Shown here piece after piece: positions 24,601 to 31,455 of a stretch of 64,000 nucleotides of DNA. Both the position numbers and the translations under genes were made by a program. The DNA lies in the NCBI RefSeq assembly GCF_018326265.1, contig NZ_AP023360.1, forward strand, positions 3,215,501 to 3,279,500, given 5' to 3'. Position 1 is the stretch's first letter, and each line of letters begins with the position of its first letter. Under the pieces are notes generated by a model that ran no database searches, had not been told where the DNA came from, and was given only the letters and a program-made list of their open reading frames with translations. Source of the stretch: Catellatospora sp. IY07-71. GTDB lineage: Bacteria > Actinomycetota > Actinomycetes > Mycobacteriales > Micromonosporaceae.

Positions 24601-24857
24601 GCGTGCCGCTCGGGCTGCTCGCGGGCCTGGTCGCCCTGATCGGCCTGGAGAAGGCGCTGACCGTGTGGAACGACCAGATGGCGCTGCTGCCGTGGGGCCT
24701 GTCCCGCATCCTCGGCATCACCGTGTACCTGGGCATCCCCGCCGACCTGCCCCTGTACGCCGCCGCCGCGGGCGCCGTCCTCACGGTTCTCGGCCTGCTC
24801 CTGTCCATCGGCCGCAGCCGCCCGGCCACAGTTCCGGCGGCCGACACCGCGGACTGA
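21636..24857 (+). CDS. Large membrane-embedded GH67-like glycoside-hydrolase-fold protein
   Basis: A 1073-residue protein with an unusual layout: one N-terminal membrane helix (about 11-32), a Thr/Ala-rich linker (about 95-148), a large external domain (about 150-800) and about seven C-terminal membrane helices (about 805-1060). The external domain starts with an N-terminal segment like that of GH67/GH20 enzymes (TAAGLYRLADRIRSG) and has a TIM-barrel-like stretch (GYNGVVVPGFLEYV, KVFMLTDM, DGLMIRIGEGGEVY with Glu406, VEGVWNWTQDGGPL) resembling GH67 alpha-glucuronidases. Catalytic residues cannot be assigned. It could process or modify an exopolysaccharide at the membrane. It follows a diguanylate cyclase by 68 bp, suggesting c-di-GMP-linked polysaccharide function (inference). 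Confidence 0.65.
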   Translation: MIHVPPVRKPYPLLAAAVVLLLLGAGVAWGVGDALGLSHTPAAVPREDLSAAPPRTVAPAPRLTSLTVPDDLRTTKAATAVADALAARGLPRPAVTTAPVTPPASTGTAGATTTTGSTAATGATGTAGSTSAGSTTAGATTAQNAGAPPAAAPDLSAVRGLRAGVLATLAAAPEAYRISVRGAELAVEGADMAGTAAGLYRLADRIRSGAEPLPAADVDRLITPRLGLRLTDAGSVGREPDPARFAAGDDYNLNTDVVKEALLPRAPWVDANAVARIDAQFRQFVDHSVAQGYNGVVVPGFLEYVTFAKVGDGRAVYPAGDTHVEQARAMVAAFGPVFRYAEDMGVKVFMLTDMLAVSPPLEAYLTRTVGGLDVADPRLWAVYQAGLSELFESMPFVDGLMIRIGEGGEVYAEDGWDYSSKLAVTTDASVRAMLRAMLDTAGAANKEVIFRTWTVGVGAVGDLHTNPESYAQVLGGFDDPHLIVSTKYTLGDFYSHLPLNTTLLQGEHRRIVEFQARREFEAFGSLPNDLGPLHRQALREFLAANPKVEGVWNWTQDGGPLRAGPMSLYLRTGFWQLYDLNTYAVARFAWDPAADPAQVTADWAYRTFSGDPATVAAIGQAMALSRQAVTRGLYVGPYADKTVKALGLEPPPMMWIFEWDIPTGDSAALDSIYAVTGGRIEAAVDEGAEAVTLARRMRDLVAATDPATWRDAGLREQFTSTLDYQVNLFETLGAYRTMVLRHAQWLDTGSREAKDGWRLAETAYQGARDVHRQRYGTDLDLPAFNFTAADLGAERADRDPAMAWAARALLALLLVVVLLGLRGRGFGGAACRALLLGAVRPWRVAALPTPSSRADRVLVWLIPAVVLVASRGVFTWFAAPAHLLVTLGGWLLFALVVRLIVGRRDPFHLWAVVGGVALLRSVLLLAALAGRGPGKYWFAFWTAPTLRTVYVTVAFAGFCWLFVATAVVLRDRYGLLRRRAVGLTLTAAGVPLGLLAGLVALIGLEKALTVWNDQMALLPWGLSRILGITVYLGIPADLPLYAAAAGAVLTVLGLLLSIGRSRPATVPAADTAD

Positions 24858-24870
24858 CGGCCTCCGGCGG

Positions 24871-24922
24871 TTAGGAAGGGCACCTTCTACATCGCAAAGC
24901 GATAAGAAGGTGCCCTTCCTTT
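24871..24922. repeat. Family A inverted repeat (copy 3)
   Basis: AGGAAGGGCACCTTCT (24873-24888) and AGAAGGTGCCCTTCCT (24905-24920) are perfect 16-bp complements; the inner ATCGC-AAA-GCGAT also pairs. Situated between convergent genes, it could terminate both. Confidence 0.85.
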
Positions 24923-26121
24923 CAGAAGTAGTCGTGGAGGGTGGGGGCGGGGCCGGCGGTGGCGGTGCGGAGGAGGTCGTCACTCGCGGGGTCGCCGCCG
25001 GTGAGGAAGCCGGCGCGGCGGAGCTGGTCGGGGGAGGCAGCGCCCGCGTACCAGGCGGCCAGGCCGCGCGGGGTGAGGCGGATCGCGCCGGTGCCGCCGG
25101 GCTCCAGGCGGGCCTCGCCGCCGTCCACCACGAAGCGGTAGTCGCCCTGGTGCCAGGGGCAGACGTCGTCGGTCAGCGAGAGGTCGGCCGTGCCGGAGAG
25201 ATGGCGAGGCCAGCCACGGGCGGCGATCGCGGCGGGGGCGTCGACCACGCGGAGCATCCAGGGCTGGGCCGAGGCGACCTTCGCGTCCACGCGGGCCAGC
25301 AGCGACCACACCGGATCCTCGGCGCCGAGGCGGAGCACGATGGTCGGGGCGACGCTGGCCCAGCCGCCGAGCATCGCCAGCAGCGTGCGCGTCGCCTCCG
25401 GGGTGGCGCCGATCAGGTCGTCGACGGTGAGCTTGCCGCTCGCGTCGTAGCCGGGGCCGCGGTCCCAGCTCGCGTACCCGACCAGGTCGCCCGCGCCGTC
25501 GAGCGCGACGGTGAAGCCGTGGTAGTCGGCCAGCAGCTGCGCCGGGGTCGCCGCGAACAGGGTCCCGGAGCGCTCCATCAGGCCGGTGCTCGCGCGCGCC
25601 ACCCGGCGGTACAGCTCGTACACCGCCGGGATGTCGGCCTCGGTCGCGGGCCGCAGCGTGATCTTCGGATCGGGCCGGATCTCGGCCAGCACCCGCGCGG
25701 CCACCGTGTGGTAGGTCAGCGCGCCGATCTCCTCCCAGCCCAGCGCCCGATACGGCAGCGGGGTGGTGTCGAACAGCGAGCTGAGCGCCGCGCCCCGCTC
25801 CCGGGCACCGGACAGCAGGCTCGTCAGCACCAGCCGGCCCAGGCCGCGCCCGCGCTGCTCGGCCGCGACCGCCACCCCGGCGACCCCGCTGACCGGAACG
25901 ATCCGCCCGCCGAACCACTGGCCCTGCTCCCGGTCCACCGCCTTGGCGACCAGCCGTCCCGCTTCGTCGAACACGCCCAGCGTGGTCCGGCCCGGCGCGC
26001 TGGCCGCCCAGCCGTCCGGGATGGCCTGCTCGTGATACCCGAACGCCAGGCTGCCCAGGTCCCACGCGAGCTTGTGCTCCTCCGGCCGCACCGGCCGCAC
26101 CTCATACGTCACGCGCCACAT
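24922..26121 (-). CDS. Eis-family GNAT N-acetyltransferase
   Basis: Acetyl-CoA-dependent N-acetyltransferase of the Eis (enhanced intracellular survival) type. These are hexameric enzymes of about 400 residues with two GNAT-like domains and a C-terminal sterol-carrier-like domain; this one has 399. Seen here: the acetyl-CoA loop VAVAAEQRGRGLGR (about 83-96), LPYRALGWEE with the conserved Tyr, and the C-terminus LHDYF, whose terminal carboxylate takes part in catalysis in the family. Relatives modify aminoglycosides or lysine side chains, but the substrate here is unknown. The gene ends at a family A hairpin and converges on the GH67-like gene. Confidence 0.88.
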   Translation of the reverse strand: MWRVTYEVRPVRPEEHKLAWDLGSLAFGYHEQAIPDGWAASAPGRTTLGVFDEAGRLVAKAVDREQGQWFGGRIVPVSGVAGVAVAAEQRGRGLGRLVLTSLLSGARERGAALSSLFDTTPLPYRALGWEEIGALTYHTVAARVLAEIRPDPKITLRPATEADIPAVYELYRRVARASTGLMERSGTLFAATPAQLLADYHGFTVALDGAGDLVGYASWDRGPGYDASGKLTVDDLIGATPEATRTLLAMLGGWASVAPTIVLRLGAEDPVWSLLARVDAKVASAQPWMLRVVDAPAAIAARGWPRHLSGTADLSLTDDVCPWHQGDYRFVVDGGEARLEPGGTGAIRLTPRGLAAWYAGAASPDQLRRAGFLTGGDPASDDLLRTATAGPAPTLHDYF

Positions 26122-26161
26122 CCTGCCAGCCCGCCCGCCCCGGGTCCCGCGGTTATCCGGG

Positions 26162-26950
26162 TCAGGAGAGGGCGTCGATCAGGGTGGTCAGGGCGGTGAC
26201 GAGGCGGGGGAGGCCGTCGTGCGGATCGCCGCCGGGTTCGGCGGCGTAAAGGTCACGGCGGATCTCGACCATCAGCGCCGTCACGCGAGCGTCGGTGCCG
26301 TAGTGCTTGAGGGGGACGTAGCAGCCGGCGAAGGGGGTGTCCAGGGCGATCTCGTAGCCGGCGAACGCCTCGCGGGCGGCGGCGCGCAGCCGGGGCGGAG
26401 TGTGCGCGGTGTCGGTGCCCAGGCAGATCGGCGGGCGGGGGCCGTCGCCGTGCAGCTCGTAGGGCAGCGCCTGGGACGGGTACGAGTGCACGTCGATCAC
26501 GATCGCCCGGCCGGTCGCGGCCAGCCGCTCGTCCACCAGCGCCGTCATGGCCGCCGCGTACGGGTGGAAGTGGCCGTCCAGCAGCCGCCGCTCCAGCTCC
26601 GGCTCCGGGTCGCGCAGCGGCTCGCCGTGGGAGGTGCGCGTGTACACCGCGCCCATGCCCACGGCTCGCATCACCTCGCGGTCGTCGGGGAAGCGTTCCG
26701 GGTCCACGATCAGCCGCGACCACTCGTTGACGAAGCACCACGGCCGCCGCCGCGCCGCACCGGCCGCGCCCTCGGCGATGAGGTCGGTGTGCGCGTCGGT
26801 CATGTGGTCCAGCTCCACGGCCAGCGCCGCCCCGTCCAGCAGCAGACCGGCCGCGGCCGGGTCGCCGACCCGCCGGGAGGCGTGCGGCACGTGCAGGATC
26901 ACCGGCGAGGAAGCGTCGCCGGGCGCGACCCGGAACACCGGAACGGACAA
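26162..26950 (-). CDS. N-formylglutamate amidohydrolase-like protein
   Basis: Predicted metal-dependent hydrolase of the HutG/N-formylglutamate deformylase family. VILHVPHASRRVG, HTDLIAEGA, FVNEWSRLIVDPERF and AIVIDVHSY carry the conserved His/Asp/Glu metal ligands. No other histidine-degradation gene is nearby, so the physiological substrate may differ. Start choice: AGGAGG (minus strand, about 26957-26962) is followed after 6 nt by TTG 26950, which I prefer; GTG 26956 would touch the Shine-Dalgarno sequence, and an upstream GTG (27004) would put it inside the coding sequence. It lies downstream of the MDMPI gene on the same strand. Confidence 0.8.
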   Translation of the reverse strand: MSVPVFRVAPGDASSPVILHVPHASRRVGDPAAAGLLLDGAALAVELDHMTDAHTDLIAEGAAGAARRRPWCFVNEWSRLIVDPERFPDDREVMRAVGMGAVYTRTSHGEPLRDPEPELERRLLDGHFHPYAAAMTALVDERLAATGRAIVIDVHSYPSQALPYELHGDGPRPPICLGTDTAHTPPRLRAAAREAFAGYEIALDTPFAGCYVPLKHYGTDARVTALMVEIRRDLYAAEPGGDPHDGLPRLVTALTTLIDALS

Positions 26951-27011
26951 GGTCACCCTCCTGAAGATCGAATCGGGGGTGACGGTAGCCAACGGGTGCG
27001 ACACCGCCCGG

Positions 27012-27617
27012 TCAGCCCCACGGGCGTAGCTCCGGCGCGGGGGCGCGGCCCAGCATCCAGGCGGCCAGGGCCCGCTCGTCGCCCCGCTCGGCCAGTCCCG
27101 CGAGCAGCTCCGGCAGCCAGCGGGCGACCAGCCCGTCCGGCCACTGCTGCCAGCCGTAGCTCAGGCCGAGGTCGGCGTGGTGCACCTCGACCTCGCGCCA
27201 GCGCGCGAACAGCAGGTAGGAGGCGGTGATCAGGCGGCCGTCGCCGGTCTTCACCTGGCGCTGCCACACCTCGGCCGACGTGCGCGCGAACGCCGCCTCG
27301 ACGGCCGCGTCGGCGGCGAGCACGTCGGCGACCAGCTCCGCCGCGCCGCGCCCCTGCCCGTCCTCGATCTGCGCGGCGCGGCCCGGCTGGCCGCCCTCGT
27401 ACTGCTCGACCAGCTCGCCCCGAGCCGCCCCGTCCAGCCGGCGGACCACGCTGTCGGCGTTGCGGGCCAGGTGGGTGAGCACGTGGCCGACGGTCCAGCC
27501 GGGCAGCAGGCTCGGTGCGCGCACCGCCGCGTCGTCGAGACCGTCCAGGGTCTGGTGCAGCCGGGCGTGGGCCTGGGCGCAGGCCGCCAGGTCGGCGCTG
27601 ATGTCGGTTTCGGACAT
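27012..27617 (-). CDS. Maleylpyruvate isomerase/mycothiol-dependent (MDMPI) family protein
   Basis: A 201-residue DinB-superfamily protein of the MDMPI type. GWTVGHVLTHLARNADS near the N-terminus and ARWREVEVHHADLGL near residue 155 carry the His/Glu/His metal ligands of this family, and the C-terminal segment (about 160-201) follows the MDMPI_C pattern. Enzymes of this family use mycothiol, the actinobacterial thiol; the actual substrate is unknown because no gentisate or other aromatic pathway is nearby. ATG 27617 is chosen; ATG 27626 would add three residues. It is divergent from the Nudix gene with only 69 bp between start codons. Confidence 0.83.
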   Translation of the reverse strand: MSETDISADLAACAQAHARLHQTLDGLDDAAVRAPSLLPGWTVGHVLTHLARNADSVVRRLDGAARGELVEQYEGGQPGRAAQIEDGQGRGAAELVADVLAADAAVEAAFARTSAEVWQRQVKTGDGRLITASYLLFARWREVEVHHADLGLSYGWQQWPDGLVARWLPELLAGLAERGDERALAAWMLGRAPAPELRPWG

Positions 27618-27686
27618 GCCGCCCATTGTTCCAGCGTCCGGCCGATGCCGCCGCCCTCCGGCGGGCGGCCGGGCGCGGGGTGTTGA

Positions 27687-28232
27687 ATGGGCGGCATGGG
27701 GGAGCAGGCGCCGCGCTCGGCGGACGAGTTGCTGGACATCGTCGACGCGCACGACCGCGTCGTCGGGCAGGCCGTGCGCGCCGAGGCGTATGCCCGCAGG
27801 CTGACCCACCGCTGCGTGTTCGTGCTGGCCCGCGACGCGGCCGGGCGGGTGTTCGTGCACCGCCGCACCCCGAACAAGCTGGTCTTCCCGTCGTACTACG
27901 ACATGTGGGTGGGCGGCGTGGTCGGCGCGGGGGAGTCCTACGACGAGGCGGCGCTGCGCGAGGCCGAGGAGGAGCTGGGCGTGACCGGCCTGCCCGCGCC
28001 CGCGCCGCTGTTCACGTTCCGGTACGAGACCCCGGAGCACAGCTGGTTCTCCGCGCTGTACGAGGTCCGCTGCGAGCTGCCGGTCGACCCGCAGCCGGCG
28101 GAGGTCGCCTGGCACGGCTTCCTCACCGAGGACGAGATCGAGCAGCGGCTGGCCGAGGGCGGCTGGACCTGGGTGCCCGACGGCCTGGAGGCCTGGCACC
28201 GGCTGCGCGCCTGGCGGCAGGCGGCCGGCTGA
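27687..28232 (+). CDS. Nudix hydrolase
   Basis: A 181-residue Nudix protein that hydrolyses a nucleoside diphosphate linked to another moiety. The Nudix box is complete: GVVGAGESYDEAALREAEEELG (read as GVVGAGE, SYDEAAL, REAEEELG; about residues 77-98) fits Gx5Ex7REUxEExGU. The N-terminal ELLDIVDAHDRVVGQAVRAEA resembles the IDI/YfcD-like subgroup. Substrate unknown. The in-frame ATG 27696 is an alternative start. Its stop codon is 3 nt from the convergent sulfatase gene. Confidence 0.9.
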   Translation: MGGMGEQAPRSADELLDIVDAHDRVVGQAVRAEAYARRLTHRCVFVLARDAAGRVFVHRRTPNKLVFPSYYDMWVGGVVGAGESYDEAALREAEEELGVTGLPAPAPLFTFRYETPEHSWFSALYEVRCELPVDPQPAEVAWHGFLTEDEIEQRLAEGGWTWVPDGLEAWHRLRAWRQAAG

Positions 28233-28235
28233 CCG

Positions 28236-29594
28236 TCACGGGCAGGCGGCGCCCGCGCACTGCCGCCACTCGGCCAGCGTCGCCGCGTCCCCGGCCGTGT
28301 CCGGGTCGTTGGCCGGGTCCTTGTCGCCGAGCAGGTTGACCAGCTCCCACGGGTCGGCCGCCAGGTCGTAGAACTCCCGCGGCCCGGCCGTGCCGTCCTT
28401 CTCGACGTACTCCGTGTACTGGTGGTCTCCGGGCGCGTAGCGGGCGGACCAGGTCGGGTAGCCGCCGTTGTGCGAGTCCTGCCAGTACTCCAGCAGCGTC
28501 GCGTCCCGCCGGTCCGGGCCGCGCAGGTCACGGCCGTCCAGCTGGTATCCGGCGGTGAGCCCGGCCGCGGCGAGCACGGTCGGGGTGACGTCGACGGTCG
28601 AGGCGAGCCGGTCGTCGACGCCCGCCGGGACGTGCCCCGGCCAGGACAGGTAGAGCGGCACCCGGAACGCGGCGGCGTACGGCATGAACTTCTCGTCCAG
28701 CCCGTGCTCGCCCCAGAACTTGCTGTTGTCGGACACCAGCACGACCAGGGTGTCCGCCAGCTCCCCCCGCCGGACCAGGTGCTCGCGGACGGCGGCCAGC
28801 GCGTCGTCGACGGACAGCAGGGTGCGCAGCTGCCCGAGGCGGATGACGTCCCCGGCGGCCTGGTCGGCCTTGTGGCGGCGCACGTACGCGGGCTTGTCGC
28901 CGCGGTCCGCCTCGCCGACCGCCGGGCTCGGCTGCCACGCGAACGTCCGGGCGGCGTAGCGGGTCTCCGGGGTGTACGGCGCGTGCGGCGCGGTGAAGCT
29001 CGCGTACACGAACCACGGCTTGCCGTCTTCCGCCTCGAACCCGTCCAGGTAGCGGTTGACCTGCTCGCCGATGAACGTCGTCGAGTACGGCACGCGCCGC
29101 TGCCTCCCGTCCACCATGAACCGGGCGTCGGTGTAGCCGCCGCCCACCAGCGCCGAGTGGTCGAAACCGGGCGGGGTCCGCTCCAGCTGCCAGCCGTTGG
29201 TGAACTTGCCGACGGCGGCCGTGGCGTAACCGGCGTCGTGCAGCGTGCGCTGCAGCGTGGCGGTGTGGTCGAGCGCGCCGATGTCGGCCTGGTGCAGCAC
29301 GCCGTGGTTGTGCGCGTACCGGCCGGTCAGCAGCGTGGCCCGGCTCGGCCCGCAGCTCGGCGTCGCCGCGACCGCCTGCGTGTACGCGGTCCCGTCGGCC
29401 AGCCACTCCGTGGTGCGGGGCAGCGCCGCCATCGCCTCGGGCCGCGCGTCGTCGAGCACGACCAGCAGCACGTTGGGCCGCTCGGGCGCCGCGGCGGGGC
29501 GGGGCGGCGCGGCCGCACCCGGGCGCAGTGGCAGCCCCGCCGCCAGGGCGAGGGCGGCGGTCAGCAGCAGGGTGAGCCTCCGGCAGCGGCGCAT
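28236..29594 (-). CDS. Secreted type I sulfatase
   Basis: Hydrolyses a sulfate ester, probably of an extracellular glycan or small molecule. Starting at ATG 29594 (rather than the longer frame to 29660) gives a signal peptide (about residues 1-30, MRRCRRLTLLLTAALAL). The catalytic motif is CGPSRATLLTG with Cys81, the residue converted to formylglycine by a separate generating enzyme; Asp48-Asp49 in VVLDD bind calcium. GKFTNGW and the C-terminal DLAADPWELVNL block are typical of N-acetylglucosamine/heparan-type sulfatases. No formylglycine-generating enzyme gene is in the window. It is divergent from the ornithine cyclodeaminase-like gene. Confidence 0.9.
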   Translation of the reverse strand: MRRCRRLTLLLTAALALAAGLPLRPGAAAPPRPAAAPERPNVLLVVLDDARPEAMAALPRTTEWLADGTAYTQAVAATPSCGPSRATLLTGRYAHNHGVLHQADIGALDHTATLQRTLHDAGYATAAVGKFTNGWQLERTPPGFDHSALVGGGYTDARFMVDGRQRRVPYSTTFIGEQVNRYLDGFEAEDGKPWFVYASFTAPHAPYTPETRYAARTFAWQPSPAVGEADRGDKPAYVRRHKADQAAGDVIRLGQLRTLLSVDDALAAVREHLVRRGELADTLVVLVSDNSKFWGEHGLDEKFMPYAAAFRVPLYLSWPGHVPAGVDDRLASTVDVTPTVLAAAGLTAGYQLDGRDLRGPDRRDATLLEYWQDSHNGGYPTWSARYAPGDHQYTEYVEKDGTAGPREFYDLAADPWELVNLLGDKDPANDPDTAGDAATLAEWRQCAGAACP

Positions 29595-29712
29595 CACGTA
29601 TCGCACCGGGACAAAACTGCCAGCAAGATCGTGCGCACGCACCGCGAAACGCCGGTTCACGGCTGTGAGCTGTTTGTTAACGGTCCGCGAACACGGCCGG
29701 GCGGCGCGGCGT

Positions 29713-29727
29713 TAGCGTCTGATCGTG
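29713..29727 (+). promoter_or_regulatory. Predicted leaderless promoter of the ornithine cyclodeaminase-like gene
   Basis: TAGCGT (29713-29718), 6 nt, then GTG 29725; no Shine-Dalgarno sequence. This fits a leaderless transcript. Confidence 0.5.
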
Positions 29728-30645
29728 ACCGTGCTGCTCAGCCGCTCCGAGGTCGAGCGGGCCCTGGACGTCGACGAGGCGCTGGAGCTGCTCGGCGAGG
29801 GCTTCCGCGCGCCCGCCCCGCCGTCGCCGCCGCTGCGGGCCCGGACCGACCTGCCCGGACCGGGCACGGCGACGTGCCTCATGCCGGGGCTGCTGCCGGG
29901 CGTGCCCGCGTACACGGTGAAGGTCAACGCGAAGTTCCCCGGCGCGGAACCGGCCCTGCGCGGCGTGGTGTGCCTGCACGACCTGCAGACCGGCGAGCTG
30001 CTGGCGCTGGCCGACTCGGCGAGCGTCACCGCCTGGCGCACCGGCCTGGCCGCGGCGCTCGGCACCCACCTGCTGGCCGACCCCGGCGCGGTCACCCTCG
30101 GCTTCGTCGGCGCGGGCGCGCAGGCCCGGGTGGTCGCCGCGGGCCTGCGGCGGCTGCGCCCCTGGCGCGAGATCGTCGCGACCGACCTCGACCCGTCGAG
30201 GGTACGCACGCTCGACGCGCTGCCCCTGGAGAGCGCGGCCGCGGTGGCGCTCGCCGCCGACGTGGTGGTGCTGGCGACCTGGGCCCGCCGCCCGCTGCTC
30301 ACCGCCGGGGAGGCCCGCCCGCGCCAGCACTTCACCACGCTCGGCGCGGACGAGCCCGGCAAGATCGAGCTGGCCCCCGACCTGCTGCAGAACGCTCGCG
30401 TGGTGGTCGACGACCGGGAGCTGACCGCCGCCGCGGGCGCCCTCGGCAACGCGGGCCTGCCCGCCGACGGCGCCGCGGGCACGCTCGGCGAGGTGCTGCG
30501 CGGCGAGCTGCCCGCCCACGACGGCACCGACCGCCCCACCGTGTACGCCCCCATCGGCCTGCCCTGGCAGGACCTGGCTCTGCTGTGGACGGTCTACCGC
30601 CGCGCCCGCGACGCCGACCCCACCGTCATCGACCTGCTCGCATAG
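29725..30645 (+). CDS. Ornithine cyclodeaminase/mu-crystallin family protein
   Basis: A 306-residue NAD(P)-dependent enzyme. The dinucleotide-binding fold is seen at LGFVGAGAQARVVAAGL (about 129-145), with the substrate loop SASVTAWRTGLAAALGTHLL upstream. Family members include ornithine cyclodeaminase, alanine dehydrogenase and ketimine reductase; relatives also make amino-acid precursors of siderophores. No pathway partner is nearby, so the substrate is open. The GTG start is in leaderless context. It converges on the toxin-antitoxin pair with a 12-bp gap. Confidence 0.83.
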   Translation: MTVLLSRSEVERALDVDEALELLGEGFRAPAPPSPPLRARTDLPGPGTATCLMPGLLPGVPAYTVKVNAKFPGAEPALRGVVCLHDLQTGELLALADSASVTAWRTGLAAALGTHLLADPGAVTLGFVGAGAQARVVAAGLRRLRPWREIVATDLDPSRVRTLDALPLESAAAVALAADVVVLATWARRPLLTAGEARPRQHFTTLGADEPGKIELAPDLLQNARVVVDDRELTAAAGALGNAGLPADGAAGTLGEVLRGELPAHDGTDRPTVYAPIGLPWQDLALLWTVYRRARDADPTVIDLLA

Positions 30646-30657
30646 GTCGTCATCCGG

Positions 30658-31053
30658 TCACGACAGCACGATGACGTCATCCGCGTCCAGCCCGGAGCCG
30701 ACGTCCTCGGGCTGGACGGTCGCCAACAGGCACCCGTGCCGCCCTGCCTCAACGACGGCCTGGGCGGTGCCCTGTCCGCCGCCGACCACACCCATGGCCG
30801 CGTACAGCGACATCACGTCGGCGCCGCCGAACGGCAGCACGGCGATGCCGGAGTCGTCCCAGGCGAGCATCCGCTGCAACCGGAACAGCTCCTCGCCGCC
30901 CAGCTTGTGCAGGCTGTCCGCGATCGCCAGCGCGGGCACGCCGACCAGGTCGCCGTTCTCGCCGACCTCACCGATCAGCTCGCCGACGGAGACCCGTTCC
31001 AGCCGCAGGTGTGCCAGCAGCGCGGACGTGTCGAGCACGACGCCGATGCTCAC
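30658..31053 (-). CDS. PIN-domain protein, probable VapC-like toxin
   Basis: A 131-residue PIN-like protein, predicted to be a metal-dependent ribonuclease. The first acidic residue is in VVLDTSALLAHL (Asp8), and further acidic residues (Glu/Asp in GVPALAIADSLHKL and at the LDADDVIVL C-terminus) are placed as in the fold. Its start codon overlaps the stop of the ribbon-helix-helix gene by 4 nt (ATGA, 31050-31053), the usual order of antitoxin then toxin. The PIN signature is weaker than in classical VapC proteins, so some doubt remains about activity. Confidence 0.7.
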   Translation of the reverse strand: MSIGVVLDTSALLAHLRLERVSVGELIGEVGENGDLVGVPALAIADSLHKLGGEELFRLQRMLAWDDSGIAVLPFGGADVMSLYAAMGVVGGGQGTAQAVVEAGRHGCLLATVQPEDVGSGLDADDVIVLS

Positions 31054-31361
31054 GCGGCCTGCTGCCCGGTGCCGTCGCCGCGGCGCGCCTTACGGGCGGC
31101 GTGCTGTTGGAGCCGCGCCCGGATCTCGGCCCGGCCGGCCTCGGTGGGTGCCAGGTCGCCGACGTAGCCGTGCTCGGCCAGGCGGGCCCAGACGGCCTCC
31201 CGGCGGCGCTGATCCGCGACCAGGTCCGCGAGGTAGCCGGACAGGTTGCCGCCCGCGCGCCGTTGCGCATACTCCGCCAGGTCGATCGGCATGGTGATCG
31301 AGGTGCGGAACATGCCCGCCTTGCCTTCACCTGGCGTCGCGGCCCCGCCCTCGCTAGTCAT
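31050..31361 (-). CDS. Ribbon-helix-helix protein, probable antitoxin
   Basis: A 103-residue protein whose segment MFRTSITMPIDLAEYAQRRA plus GGNLSGYLADLVADQ (about 17-51) looks like a CopG/RHH DNA-binding fold. The C-terminal half is charged and likely binds the toxin. It precedes and overlaps the PIN gene, making an RHH-PIN toxin-antitoxin module (inference). The start ATG 31361 lies 6 nt after TATGCT (31368-31373) and lacks a Shine-Dalgarno sequence; an internal ATG 31313 is possible. Confidence 0.68.
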   Translation of the reverse strand: MTSEGGAATPGEGKAGMFRTSITMPIDLAEYAQRRAGGNLSGYLADLVADQRRREAVWARLAEHGYVGDLAPTEAGRAEIRARLQQHAARKARRGDGTGQQAA

Positions 31362-31373
31362 ATCCAGAGCATA
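31362..31373 (-). promoter_or_regulatory. Predicted leaderless promoter of the antitoxin gene
   Basis: Minus-strand TATGCT (31368-31373) is followed by CTGGAT and the ATG at 31361. RHH antitoxins usually bind their own promoter, but no clear dyad is visible here. Confidence 0.48.
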
Positions 31374-31455
31374 GCGCAGTAATACTCGTTCCGGCCGATG
31401 ACTTCACGCCGGGTATCGGCCGTCCAACCCGCATGATTGGCGCCGTTCTGGTTAT

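Noticed and set aside
21600-24983. An 1127-residue minus-strand frame opposite the GH67-like gene
   Set aside because: Its composition (Arg, Gly, His, Gln-rich) is that of an antisense shadow, and it ends in the family A repeat. The plus strand encodes membrane helices and a folded domain.
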